The position numbers and the translations under genes are program-made. Shown here one piece after another: positions 42,701-50,270 of a DNA stretch of 64,000 bases. A model generated the notes under the pieces. The model had not been told where the DNA came from, ran no database searches, and was given only the letters and a program-made list of their open reading frames with translations. Numbering within the stretch: the stretch's first letter is position 1; each line of letters starts with the position of its first letter. The stretch comes from Planotetraspora kaengkrachanensis (GTDB lineage: Bacteria; Actinomycetota; Actinomycetes; Streptosporangiales; Streptosporangiaceae), in NCBI RefSeq assembly GCF_016862895.1, contig NZ_BONV01000019.1, positions 124,001 through 188,000 on the forward strand, in the 5' to 3' direction.

Positions 42701-43090
42701 CTCCGGGTACGGCGCCGACATCGTCTTCGGCGCGTAGTAGACGTAGACCCACTTGTTCTCGGCGAAGTCGGGGTCGATCGCGATCGTCTGGAGGCCGTCC
42801 TCCGAGTTGTTGTACACGGGGACGGTATTGATGATCTTGGTGATGCCGGTCGCCGGATCGGTCAGCCGGATGTCGCCGTTGCGCGCGGTGTGGAGAACCC
42901 GTTCGTCGGGAAGCACGGCGAGGTCGATCGGCTCCCCGACGTTCTTGGTCAACGTGATCTTCTCGTAGTCGGTCCACTCGGTGGCGGGGTCGTGTCCCGG
43001 ATGGGCGAAGGCGGGGGTGGCTCCGGGCAGAGCGAGGGGGAGCGCCAAGGCCGTCAGAAGGACGGCGGCCGTCATGCGAGTACGCTGCAC
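39767..43090 (-). CDS. secreted multidomain PQQ-type sugar dehydrogenase-like protein with PKD, CBM6 and FIMAH domains
   Basis: This 1107-residue exoprotein has a signal peptide (MTAAVLLTALALPLALPGATPAFA). A beta-propeller of the sugar/sorbosone dehydrogenase type follows (about 45-470; LAVLPDERVLHTARNGDI, GQCCHVAGDMDWDADGNLYL, IFVTGVRNPFRMDVDP). Then come a PKD domain (about 490-575; LTYEWDFDGNGTFD), a segment resembling CBM6 (about 690-810), an Ig-like OmpL47-type domain, and a C-terminal FIMAH helical domain. Likely role: extracellular binding or oxidation of sugars at the cell surface; the cofactor is unproven. GTG 43090 has GAGGTG six bases upstream. Confidence 0.85.
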   Translation of the reverse strand: MQRTRMTAAVLLTALALPLALPGATPAFAHPGHDPATEWTDYEKITLTKNVGEPIDLAVLPDERVLHTARNGDIRLTDPATGITKIINTVPVYNNSEDGLQTIAIDPDFAENKWVYVYYAPKTMSAPYPETTPTGSAPNSVPAGADESYWNQWKGYNQLSRFKWTGDALDLSTEQVVIKVETQRGQCCHVAGDMDWDADGNLYLATGDNTPASTPGANGFAPNNDAPGMNPGFDSRRGSGNSNDLRGKILRIHVEEDGSYTIPEGNLFAPGTARTRPEIFVTGVRNPFRMDVDPATGTVSWADYGPDAGAPDPNRGPLGYVEWNVTPIGTPMNSGWPYCTGDDFNYNNWNFQTATPREWFDCAGGPVNTSRWNTGLDKLPAATPADLYYGDNNTHQPAAWAGLTDFDPQGGQGPMGGPVYHYDASNPSPTKFPEYWDKKAFFAEFSQDYLAAFTVSGADGPVTAIEQFLPNSALTSMAMPITDSPMDIEFGPDGSLYVLDYGDGFFRANPDAGLYRIDYTPGNKTPQAKITADRRSSSDAPLTVAFSAESSTDAEPGTLTYEWDFDGNGTFDATGVTASHTYAELGQYVARLRVTDAQGKFGLTTTEITVGNTAPEVTIQTPGNGGFIDWGDVVPFRIAVSDAEDGDTPVCSRVQWTFGLGHDVHAHPLTTGTGCSGGWATPADAPQHGETENIFGVVVVSYRDNGHAGIPGALGDATLILNPKQLQAEHADASSGVTEVEDETASALAKITSFDPGDWIAYDPVNFAGITGVTTRASGAGTLSLRWNSPSAEPFATVTVPAGDGWQTVDTALAGAPTGSGRLYVTSTGGVDLDEFVFQGDGTADTTPPAVTATPNPAQPNGANGWYTGDVTLTVSATDNVAVASRQYSLNNGATWSNASNPVTLSAEGVHEVRYRATDTGGNVSPVGSLTVRIDKTAPTLDVSGVEAKAYGDSASVTPVFSAADATSGVDTVTATIDGGQVVTGRPVALWRLTLGEHSLSVTTKDKAGRTTTKTVAFQVTTSFADVRTLLGDFREAGSVTILGSIVLRAQLDQADKDARKGKTKNAVKALERFADSVRIPFHVTDRAVRDALVRDAQALIAQVRAM

Positions 43091-43127
43091 TTGCTGCACC
43101 TCTTGTTCCGCGAGGGGTGACAGGAGA

Positions 43128-43179
43128 GGCGGACCGCCACGCGTACCGGTGCAACGGTTCGAGAACGTGGCGGTCCGCC
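43128..43179 (-). terminator. hairpin between the TIM-barrel gene and the sugar-dehydrogenase-like gene
   Basis: A perfect 14-bp inverted repeat (43128-43141 with 43166-43179) with a 24-base loop lies between two same-strand genes. It should terminate or attenuate read-through from the TIM-barrel gene. Confidence 0.7.
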
Positions 43180-43235
43180 GGAATGTTCGGGGCTTACTCA
43201 GCCGCTCGGGTGCCGATCTTCAGGCGTTTCTCCGG

Positions 43236-44387
43236 TCAGTGCTTGGGGGCGCGCAGCGCGGCCATGTTGTCGTAGCTCACTTCGGAGAACTCGAGCGACT
43301 GGTTCGGGTTGGCCGTGCCTCCGGGCGCGTTGTCCTGCTCGTACATCGGGTTGTGGTAGCCCTTCGCGCCCATCTGCGAGAAGAACGTGGCGTAGTCGAT
43401 GTCGCCGGTGCCGAACGGCACCATGTCGTACCCGTTGCCTGTCGCCGGGTTGGACCTGCCGTCCTTGGCGTGGAACAGGGGGAACCGCTTGGTCTGCTTC
43501 TGCACGACGCCGAGCGGGTTGAAGACGTTGGTCTGCGCCGAGCCGTCCGGCGCGGTGTAGTTGCGGTACTTGAACTGGGCCACATGCGCCCAGAAGATGT
43601 CCATCTCCAGCCAGACGTGCTCGGGGTTGGTGATCTGCAGGAAGTACTCGAGACGGCGGATGCCGGAGGAGCGGGTGGGCCGGCCCTGGGCGTCCAGAGG
43701 CCCGCTGTCGAGGAGGAAGCTGTAGGCGACGTCGTGGTTGTGCGTGTACAGCTTGAGCCCGGCCTCTGAAGCGATCTCGCCGAGGGAGTTCCACTTGTCG
43801 GCGGCCACGTCCCAGTCGGCCTTGTAGGCGCTGCCGGTCGGGTCGTTGCCGGTGCCCACGTGCCCGAAGCCCAGGATGTTGGCGATCTCCAGGTGCAGCT
43901 TGAACCGGTCGAGGTCGGCCGCGCTGAGAGGCCACGAACCGGGGATGAAGCCGTGGTTGCCCTCGGCCTCGAGACCGTTGTCGTCGAGCCACCCGCGAAG
44001 GAGCCGGGCGCCCTCGACGGTCTCCAGGTTGGCGCCGCCCTCGCTGTTCGCGTGCTGGCCGTACCCGGCGAACTCCACCTGACTGAAGCCGATCCGGGAC
44101 AGCTCCTCGAAGACGGCGCGGAAGCCGGAGGGCAAGGTGGTCGACCGGGGGTCGCGGGAGATCGCGTCGCGGACGGTGTAGAGGATGATGCCGCGCTTGC
44201 TCGGCGGCACGAGCGTGCCGCCGCGGCCCTTGGCGGCGGCCTCCGCGGCGGACGAGAGCGGGCCCATGCCCGCGACGGTCGCCGCCGCGGTGAGTCCCGT
44301 GGTGGCTGCGAGGAACTGACGTCGGTTGAGGCCTAACCCGCGGCGCAGCGCTCCGGCGGACTGGATCTCTTCTTCGTGCGCAGTCAT
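43236..44387 (-). CDS. Tat-exported sugar phosphate isomerase/epimerase-like TIM-barrel protein
   Basis: This 383-residue protein has a twin-arginine signal NRRQFLAATTGLTAAATVAG (RR at 22-23) and an AP-endonuclease-2-type TIM barrel. It shows IILYTVRDAI, GFSQVEFAGYG, LKLYTHNHDVAYSF, HVWLEMDIFWAHVA and FPLFHAKDG, with H, E and D residues placed as metal ligands. The family interconverts sugars or inositols. Export by Tat and the secreted dehydrogenase downstream suggest extracellular carbohydrate processing. ATG 44387 is used. A palindromic site lies about 235 bp upstream. Confidence 0.87.
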   Translation of the reverse strand: MTAHEEEIQSAGALRRGLGLNRRQFLAATTGLTAAATVAGMGPLSSAAEAAAKGRGGTLVPPSKRGIILYTVRDAISRDPRSTTLPSGFRAVFEELSRIGFSQVEFAGYGQHANSEGGANLETVEGARLLRGWLDDNGLEAEGNHGFIPGSWPLSAADLDRFKLHLEIANILGFGHVGTGNDPTGSAYKADWDVAADKWNSLGEIASEAGLKLYTHNHDVAYSFLLDSGPLDAQGRPTRSSGIRRLEYFLQITNPEHVWLEMDIFWAHVAQFKYRNYTAPDGSAQTNVFNPLGVVQKQTKRFPLFHAKDGRSNPATGNGYDMVPFGTGDIDYATFFSQMGAKGYHNPMYEQDNAPGGTANPNQSLEFSEVSYDNMAALRAPKH

Positions 44388-44960
44388 GTCTTTCCTGACT
44401 CCAAAAGGTCGGAATCGCGTGCTTGTTCCCCCGATGCCTGAGCCGCTATGACTCCCTTCCTGCGTCGGACCGGGCTCGCGGAGTGGTCGCCGCCCGGACG
44501 GTCACCACAGACGTCGTCGTCGGGCTCACGCAGCTCCCATCGGTCCTTTGCGGAGATCTTGACAAGGAAGTTACGTCGCTTTTTTCAGGATTGGAATAGC
44601 TTTCGTTCAGGTTGCTCTAACTTTGTCTTGATTGAGGACAAAGTGTCAGGCTGAGTACTGGAGCGGCCTGGAGACGGACTGAGTCCGTGAGGGCCGGCCG
44701 TGCATGATCTGTATGTCGAGGCCGCGGTCTCCACACCGGGTCAGGTGGCCGCGATTTGCCCTGCGGCCGGAGTCGCTCTCGGGGGCAAGCGGATGAACTG
44801 TGTCCCGCCGGGACGCCAGGGTGATCGAGCGAACTCGGTCTCCGAGGTCAGGGAGGTGCCTGTGATGATCTTTGTGCGCTGCGCGCTCGAGCGCTGTACT
44901 GGAGCGGCTCCCTGGGCCGACTCCTGTTTCTCGGGCACTGTCCGGTCCATCGGTGGGGAC
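44388..44960. other. 573-bp intergenic boundary of the accessory region
   Basis: No gene is seen. An AT-rich stretch (44555-44650) contains a palindrome, and a 13-bp direct repeat GTACTGGAGCGGC occurs at 44655-44667 and 44896-44908. GTGCATGATC at 44700-44709 partly matches the motif of the 32.3-kb array. This is the junction between host-like genes and the restriction-modification island. Confidence 0.5.
44620..44644. promoter_or_regulatory. palindromic operator-like site upstream of the TIM-barrel gene
   Basis: ACTTTGTC (44620-44627) and GACAAAGT (44637-44644) form a perfect 8-bp-arm palindrome with a 9-bp spacer. The size and sequence style fit a ROK- or LacI-type sugar regulator, consistent with the carbohydrate-related gene downstream on the minus strand. 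No regulator gene is adjacent. Confidence 0.55.
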
Positions 44961-45413
44961 TCACCGAGTCAGTTTTGGGCCGGGTCGGATCCTGCGCGAC
45001 GCGACGATCGAGGCGATCATTTGAGCGGCCTGAAGGGGGGGCTCGTGCTCCCAGATGCGGATAGCAAGCCAACCTTCCGCGGTCAACAGGCCGTCGGTCT
45101 CGGCGTCGCGCTCGCGGTTCCGCCTGACCTTTTCGGCCCAATATTCGGCGTTGGTGGCCGACTTGGTGTGGTGCTCCGGGCATCCGTGCCAGAAGCAGCC
45201 ATCAAGGAACACGGCGATCTTCGCCTTGGGGAACACCATGTCGGCCGTCCGGCGCACGCTCGGCACAGGCCGTGCTGAGACGCGATATCGGAGTCCGAGT
45301 GCGTGAGCGGCCTTGCGCAGCGCCAACTCCGGCCGTGTGTCTCGACCTTTGTTGGACTGCATGCTCTTGCGCACGCCAGGGCTGGATGCCTGGGTGGGTC
45401 TCGGAACGTTCAC
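44961..45413 (-). CDS. vsr: very short patch repair endonuclease Vsr
   Basis: This 150-residue Vsr-type nuclease has MQSNKGRDTRPELALRKA, the catalytic aspartate in RRTADMVFP (D58), AVFLDGCFWHGCPEHH (71-82), and YWAEKVRRNRERD. Vsr nicks next to T:G mismatches produced by deamination of 5-methylcytosine, protecting a host with a C5 methylase; here it may equally serve the system as a nuclease. The start is GTG 45413, without an obvious Shine-Dalgarno. It lies 53 bp downstream of the cytosine methylase, the usual arrangement. Confidence 0.93.
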   Translation of the reverse strand: MNVPRPTQASSPGVRKSMQSNKGRDTRPELALRKAAHALGLRYRVSARPVPSVRRTADMVFPKAKIAVFLDGCFWHGCPEHHTKSATNAEYWAEKVRRNRERDAETDGLLTAEGWLAIRIWEHEPPLQAAQMIASIVASRRIRPGPKLTR

Positions 45414-45466
45414 AGTGCCTACGTTAGGGAAGCCTGGCAGTGTTCGCGCGAGAGCACCTTAGATCG

Positions 45467-46567
45467 TCAGGACGAGCGGAGATGCTCGGCGATGTGCTTG
45501 GCCAGTGCTTCCGCGAGGGGGATGGGTACGGCATTGCCGATCTGTCGAGCGATCTCCAACTTCGGACCGCACCACTTGAAGTCGTCCGGGAATCCCTGAA
45601 TGCGTGCTGCCTCGTGGTGTGATAGCGCGCGAGGTTGGTCAGGGTGCAGGTAGCGGCCTTTTTCTGGTTTGAAGAACTCGGTTCGGATCGTCACGGATGG
45701 CTTTTCCCAGACGAGTCGCCCCATGACGTCCCCGGATCCTGTGGTGTGCTTCTTCCAGCAAGGCGCCTTGAGATCCTCAGGCAGATGGAAACGGTTACCG
45801 CCAGCAGGGATGGCTGCGAAGCGCTTCTCTGAGAGCTCGGTGTAGTTCCGCGTAATGTGCAGTTCCGCCGCGGTATAAGTCCCTGGCACTACCTTGTCGA
45901 AGGCCTTGAACTCCCTGCCTGTGGGTAGGTCGACGAGTTCCTGTGGGATCTTGGGATCGAGATCTCCGAGCACGTCCTTTATCGTCTTCCACCCTGTGGG
46001 TGCCACTTGCCTGGCAGGCATCTCGATCTGTGCAAGATCCTTACGGGTACCAATGACGATCGCTCGCCGGCGTAGCTGGGCGGCTCCGAAGTCGGTGGCC
46101 TTCAACACGTCGAAGTCGATCTGGTAGTCCTGCAGTCTGCCGGTCCTGACCTCGGCTTGCAGTTGTTGGAACTGGTGCGTCTTGAGGAACCTGTCCACGT
46201 TCTCCAACAGGAAGGCCTTGGGCTTGACCTTGACCAGAGTGTCGACGTAGCGCTCCCATAGCTCATTGCGCTCATCGTCTTCACGTTTCGCGCCCAGGTT
46301 GGAGAAGCCTTGGCAGGGCGGGCCACCAACGACGACATCAGCCGCCGGCAGGTCTCCCTTCACCCAGTCCGCGATGTCTCCTTGATGGACATGGTCCTCG
46401 CCGAAATTCGCCGCATAAGTGGCTGCGGCGAAGAGATTCTGCTCGACGGCGGCAATGGGGGTGTAGAGACCCGTTGCCCGGAACCCTGCCGAAAGTCCGC
46501 CGCACCCTGCGAAGAGGTCGATCACTCGGAACAGGTGCGTGTTCGACGGCACGGAAGGATCGGACAT
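45467..46567 (-). CDS. DNA (cytosine-5-)-methyltransferase
   Basis: This 366-residue C5 methylase has all key motifs in order: motif I VIDLFAGCGGLSAGF (15-29), motif IV GGPPCQGFS with catalytic C85, motif VI LLENV (120-124), motif VIII GAAQLRRRAIVIG, and motifs IX-X SVTIRTEFF and IARQIGNAVPIPLA. It transfers methyl from SAM to cytosine; the target recognition region (about 205-270) does not reveal the site. It acts as the modification arm of the MORC/Z1-type system and sits between Vsr and the DUF6339-like gene. Confidence 0.96.
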   Translation of the reverse strand: MSDPSVPSNTHLFRVIDLFAGCGGLSAGFRATGLYTPIAAVEQNLFAAATYAANFGEDHVHQGDIADWVKGDLPAADVVVGGPPCQGFSNLGAKREDDERNELWERYVDTLVKVKPKAFLLENVDRFLKTHQFQQLQAEVRTGRLQDYQIDFDVLKATDFGAAQLRRRAIVIGTRKDLAQIEMPARQVAPTGWKTIKDVLGDLDPKIPQELVDLPTGREFKAFDKVVPGTYTAAELHITRNYTELSEKRFAAIPAGGNRFHLPEDLKAPCWKKHTTGSGDVMGRLVWEKPSVTIRTEFFKPEKGRYLHPDQPRALSHHEAARIQGFPDDFKWCGPKLEIARQIGNAVPIPLAEALAKHIAEHLRSS

Positions 46568-46778
46568 CGGCCTCTTGCACCGCCTTCCACGCTACTCCGA
46601 ACCGGTGTTCGCATACTACGAGGTGTCGCCGACAAGATCGAACCAGATGTGCGAAAACGGGTTCCGATGCTATCCGGTGTGGCGGACTTGCGGGCCACGA
46701 CGAACTTCACGTCCGGTCGGTCGGGCAAGCGGTGTCGGTCGAGCCGGCCTCGGGTCTGGCTCACTGAAATGCGCCGGG

Positions 46779-47528
46779 TCAGGTCGGGGCTCCTTCTAGT
46801 GACCCCGGTACGCCAGTCCTCAGACGCATGACCGTCTCGTTCGTCAGCGCAGAACACAGCTCTCGAACTTGCTGGTCGGAGAGGGCTCGCGCGTCCAGGA
46901 ATGCCAAGTACCGTCTCAATCGGAACGTGACATCGCGAATCACTGCTCGCCGGGGAACCTGTGCGGGGACTTCGGTGACTGCTCGGGCGATCTCCCGTAC
47001 GAGACGGGGGTCGCCGCCGATGCTGCGCCGTTCCAGAAGTTGGTTGAGATCACTCTCGCTAAGTGCGGCCAAGACATGTTCGTGTCCGGCGAACACTACA
47101 GCCTGCCACCATAGCCGGGCCCACGTGTGTCGGGTGAGGTCGGTTGCGATCCATCGTTCCCTGTTGTCCAGCCCGAAGCGCCACTTGGTCACGTGAGGCA
47201 GGGCCACGAGGGAGAGGAAGGACCAGAGATTCCGGTTACCGGCTTCCGCCCATGACAGATCCATGTGGAGACGGATCGCGCTGGCCGCATCTCGGTCGAA
47301 GGCGATTCGCGCCTCGGGGCCCGCAGGTTCCGGAAAGCCATACTTTTTGGCCAAAGTGGAGATCGTGTCGATCATTTCACGTACACGCTTTTCCGACACG
47401 CGGCCCCCAACGGGAGCCCAGGTTTGGTCCGGGTGGTTCTCCTGTGGGACTGGAGGTCGCCCGGAGGCGAACTCGGCGAACACTGCAGCACTCACGACTG
47501 CCGGAAGATGCGGCCATAGTTCACTCAC
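46779..47528 (-). CDS. DUF6339-like protein of the MORC/Z1 restriction system
   Basis: This 249-residue soluble, mostly helical protein has a conserved-looking core with HMDLSWAEAGNRNLWSFLSL, VTKWRFGLDNRERWIATDLTRHTWARLWW and LLERRSIGGDPRLVREIARA. I assign DUF6339 from memory of proteins in the same gene neighbourhood; no enzymatic motif is visible. The start is GTG 47528, overlapping the upstream stop as GTGA. A 210-bp gap without features separates it from the methylase gene. Confidence 0.7.
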   Translation of the reverse strand: MSELWPHLPAVVSAAVFAEFASGRPPVPQENHPDQTWAPVGGRVSEKRVREMIDTISTLAKKYGFPEPAGPEARIAFDRDAASAIRLHMDLSWAEAGNRNLWSFLSLVALPHVTKWRFGLDNRERWIATDLTRHTWARLWWQAVVFAGHEHVLAALSESDLNQLLERRSIGGDPRLVREIARAVTEVPAQVPRRAVIRDVTFRLRRYLAFLDARALSDQQVRELCSALTNETVMRLRTGVPGSLEGAPT

Positions 47529-48412
47529 AGGAACATCCGCCCCCTACCGAGGTTTCTGATAGCACCCGAGACCTGAGTCCTGAAATCCGCCAGGTCGCCC
47601 GGCGACGGTGGGGTGACGACGGACAATGGCGACGCTGCGAGCGTTCTTGCCAGGACGTCGCCGACGCTGTCCGGCGGCCATTCCTCGCGCTCGGACAGAT
47701 CTGTACGGAGATGCAGGGCGAGTTCCAGTAGCAGCGCGGCGACTCCCGACTGCAGTTCGTCGAGCAGGGCCTGTTGTCGCTTGTCCTTGCCGCCTCGGGC
47801 GACAGCCGCGGTCAGTTCACGGTCGCGCTTATTGATGAGTACGCGGAACGTTCCGTAGAAGGGCGCGATCAGGTCTGTGCTCGTTTCCAGATGCCAACTG
47901 GCAGTGGGCGAGAGCCGCGTGTGCGTGAAGTCGATCTCATGGACCGGGAACATGGAGGACATGCTCTCCAGCACCACTCGCTGAACATGTTCTGCAAGAA
48001 CCGAACCGGGGATTGCGGCCACGCCGACTCCTCGCCCCGTCGGGGGGTGAACCAGGCTGATGGTGCTACGAAGCGTCAGGATTCCGGACAGGCGTTCGCC
48101 GACGAGAACGGTGTCGAGGACTGCCGCGCCCAAAGGATCGAACCTCACCGGAGGCGCGGCTTCCGTCATACCAGTCGTCGAACTGGTCCAGGAGATGATC
48201 AGGGCGACGTCGCCGAGGTGGAGTCCCGTCTCTTGTACGAAGCGGTCGACGTCGATCTGGACTCGTCGTGCGGTTCTCAGGTCCGTCCCAGGATCCCAAC
48301 CGTCGACCGCGTCCGGCAACGGACTCCACTCTGTCGCGTCCAGCAACATCCATGGTTCCCACGCGACCGTCCCCGGACTAGGCACTAGGTACGGTCGGAC
48401 GTCAGCCGGCAT
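47525..48412 (-). CDS. uncharacterised protein of the MORC/Z1 restriction system
   Basis: This 295-residue protein has no recognised motif. The N-terminal two thirds are predicted beta-rich (VQIDVDRFVQETGLHLGDVA, LIISWTSSTTG, VHEIDFTHTRLSPTASWHLE), and the C-terminus is helical (LLDELQSGVAALLLELALHL). It overlaps the GHKL ATPase gene by 11 bp and the DUF6339-like gene by 4 bp, so it is an integral subunit or accessory of the same operon. A structural or DNA-binding role is possible. Confidence 0.65.
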   Translation of the reverse strand: MPADVRPYLVPSPGTVAWEPWMLLDATEWSPLPDAVDGWDPGTDLRTARRVQIDVDRFVQETGLHLGDVALIISWTSSTTGMTEAAPPVRFDPLGAAVLDTVLVGERLSGILTLRSTISLVHPPTGRGVGVAAIPGSVLAEHVQRVVLESMSSMFPVHEIDFTHTRLSPTASWHLETSTDLIAPFYGTFRVLINKRDRELTAAVARGGKDKRQQALLDELQSGVAALLLELALHLRTDLSEREEWPPDSVGDVLARTLAASPLSVVTPPSPGDLADFRTQVSGAIRNLGRGRMFL

Positions 48413-50270
48413 CGGACGTCACCTGGCTCACGCGGAAACGAACTACGGCGTCCGGCACGTGTGTGGCGAAGACGTACCAGTCCGATTCCTCTCCTGGGGA
48501 TATCCGGATGGTCTTATCTTGCACGACGACATCTCCAGAAAACGACTGCCATTGCATGATCCGGGGCACGGAGGCACCCAACGGGGGCTCACTCTCGCGG
48601 CCACCCCCTTCCAGGACGACTTCGACGTCCGCGGACAGGACTCGCGCGACGTCCGCCGCAGGGACCTTGACGACGGCGACCAAGTACGGTTGCTGTTGGT
48701 GGACCCGCAACATCGGTGTTCCGATCAACCGGGGCTTCCCCCCTCGTCGCAGCGTCGTACCGCCGTTCGAGCCGTTACCGCCGTTGCTGCCGAGCCCACC
48801 TCCGAAACCACCGGCATCGTGGCCTGTATCACCGGTCTTGTGCTCGCCGCTCAACCGAGCGGGGACGAGGCCGGCGAGCAGTGCCGATAATTGCCCCAGG
48901 CCTTGGCCACCTGGGCCGCCAGCCTGGGGTCCAATGCCGAGGCGCTCGTCCAACTGCTTCTGCACGAAGGTCCGTGCTCCCACGACGACCCCTCGCGCGG
49001 CTCCGCTGAGTCCCTTGGACACCCAGTCGTCGTGCGTCGGTGGCTCGGCGGACGCGAACAACGCATCGGCGTCCTCTGACGCCTTGAACACGCCACCGTA
49101 GGCCAGGCGTGGGTCCGGATGCAGCGGCCCGGGAAGGTAGTCCACCACGAGTTCAGCGACGCGCATACGGGCGACATGGTGCGAAGGTCCTTCGAACGGC
49201 CTCGCCGCCGCGATCACCAGACGCGTACTTTCACCGCCGGCGGCTCCCAGAGCCATCGCGAAGGAACCGGCATGCTTTGGAGGGACAGTCCGTGAGTAAG
49301 CGGCACCCTTACCCGCCCGAACCTCACGTAGAGCTTCGGCGAAGGGCGCCAACTCGTCGAAGCTGTCAGGTTCGGGAACGGGAACCCCCGCGCCATCGAC
49401 ACCCACAACGAAGTGCATCCGATGTCCGTGCTGATCCGGGACCATCTTCGACCACAGGTTCCACAGGATTGAAGACGAGATGAAGGTCGCGGCCTCCTGG
49501 GGCGTACGCTCACGTGCATTCGTCTCGGATCCGTTAGGCCCCAGATCGGCGGCGAGAACCACGATGTCCGTGCCGGTGCGGCCATCTGCGAAGCCCGGCA
49601 ATTTCAATCTCTTCGAAACCGCGTCCGCCTGTTCGGCGAGCACTGGGTCGGGCACGTCGTCCTTTGCTACGAGGCCCCACCAGTGGCGACCGGTGAAAAG
49701 GCGATCGTCGAGATGCCAACTGTGTCCAAGCGCGGCACCCATCAATCGACGACCAGAGGCGCCCCCTGCGGCCGTGTGGGTATCCACGAGGATCGCGCCC
49801 ACCTGACTGAGCCGATAGAAGATTCCCTTCCCGAATCCATAGGTGCCGCCGCCGAACTCGTGATCGCTCGGCTCACCAACATTACGGATGAACTGGACGA
49901 AATCCGGCGTCTCCCCATGGGATCGTTCACCTGCGCGAAGCGGACCGCCCAGCCCTCTGGTATTCCGGTCAGAGATCACCAGCACAACTGATTCGGGTCG
50001 TAGAGCCTTGTCGAGGTCGACGTTCGACCCGCTCTGTGGTCCGGGCAGCAGCAATTCGCGCCAGGCATGAACGTCGTCGCCGAGCACGCGAACATCGACA
50101 CGGAACTCCACCACACCATCGGGCAGGTGTGCATCCCAACTGTTCTGCGCCGCCTCGCGTACCAGGACGGTCAACGGATCCAGCGCCGGCCGACCCAACT
50201 GCTTGACGATGCCCTCAGCCGCAGCCGATCCTTCCGGTGCGAACGGCTGTGACCACCAGCGAACACTCAA
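48402..50270 (-). CDS. MORC/MutL-like GHKL ATPase of the restriction system
   Basis: This 622-residue ATPase has the GHKL boxes near the N-terminus: N-box LVREAAQNSWDAH (E39, N43), G1 VLVISDRNTRGLGG (D101, G106), and the lid GGGTYGFGKGIFYRLS (140-155). A second fold of S5 type probably follows. A glycine/asparagine-rich linker (about 490-520) leads to a C-terminal beta domain. Prokaryotic MORC-like ATPases occur in R-M systems and are thought to clamp DNA. It starts with TTG 50270 through a TTGA overlap with the nuclease gene. Confidence 0.87.
   Translation of the reverse strand: MSVRWWSQPFAPEGSAAAEGIVKQLGRPALDPLTVLVREAAQNSWDAHLPDGVVEFRVDVRVLGDDVHAWRELLLPGPQSGSNVDLDKALRPESVVLVISDRNTRGLGGPLRAGERSHGETPDFVQFIRNVGEPSDHEFGGGTYGFGKGIFYRLSQVGAILVDTHTAAGGASGRRLMGAALGHSWHLDDRLFTGRHWWGLVAKDDVPDPVLAEQADAVSKRLKLPGFADGRTGTDIVVLAADLGPNGSETNARERTPQEAATFISSSILWNLWSKMVPDQHGHRMHFVVGVDGAGVPVPEPDSFDELAPFAEALREVRAGKGAAYSRTVPPKHAGSFAMALGAAGGESTRLVIAAARPFEGPSHHVARMRVAELVVDYLPGPLHPDPRLAYGGVFKASEDADALFASAEPPTHDDWVSKGLSGAARGVVVGARTFVQKQLDERLGIGPQAGGPGGQGLGQLSALLAGLVPARLSGEHKTGDTGHDAGGFGGGLGSNGGNGSNGGTTLRRGGKPRLIGTPMLRVHQQQPYLVAVVKVPAADVARVLSADVEVVLEGGGRESEPPLGASVPRIMQWQSFSGDVVVQDKTIRISPGEESDWYVFATHVPDAVVRFRVSQVTSDAG

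Noticed and set aside
44700-45278. 192-residue rightward ORF covering the boundary region and Vsr
   Set aside because: It overlaps the well-supported vsr gene antisense and shows no known domain.
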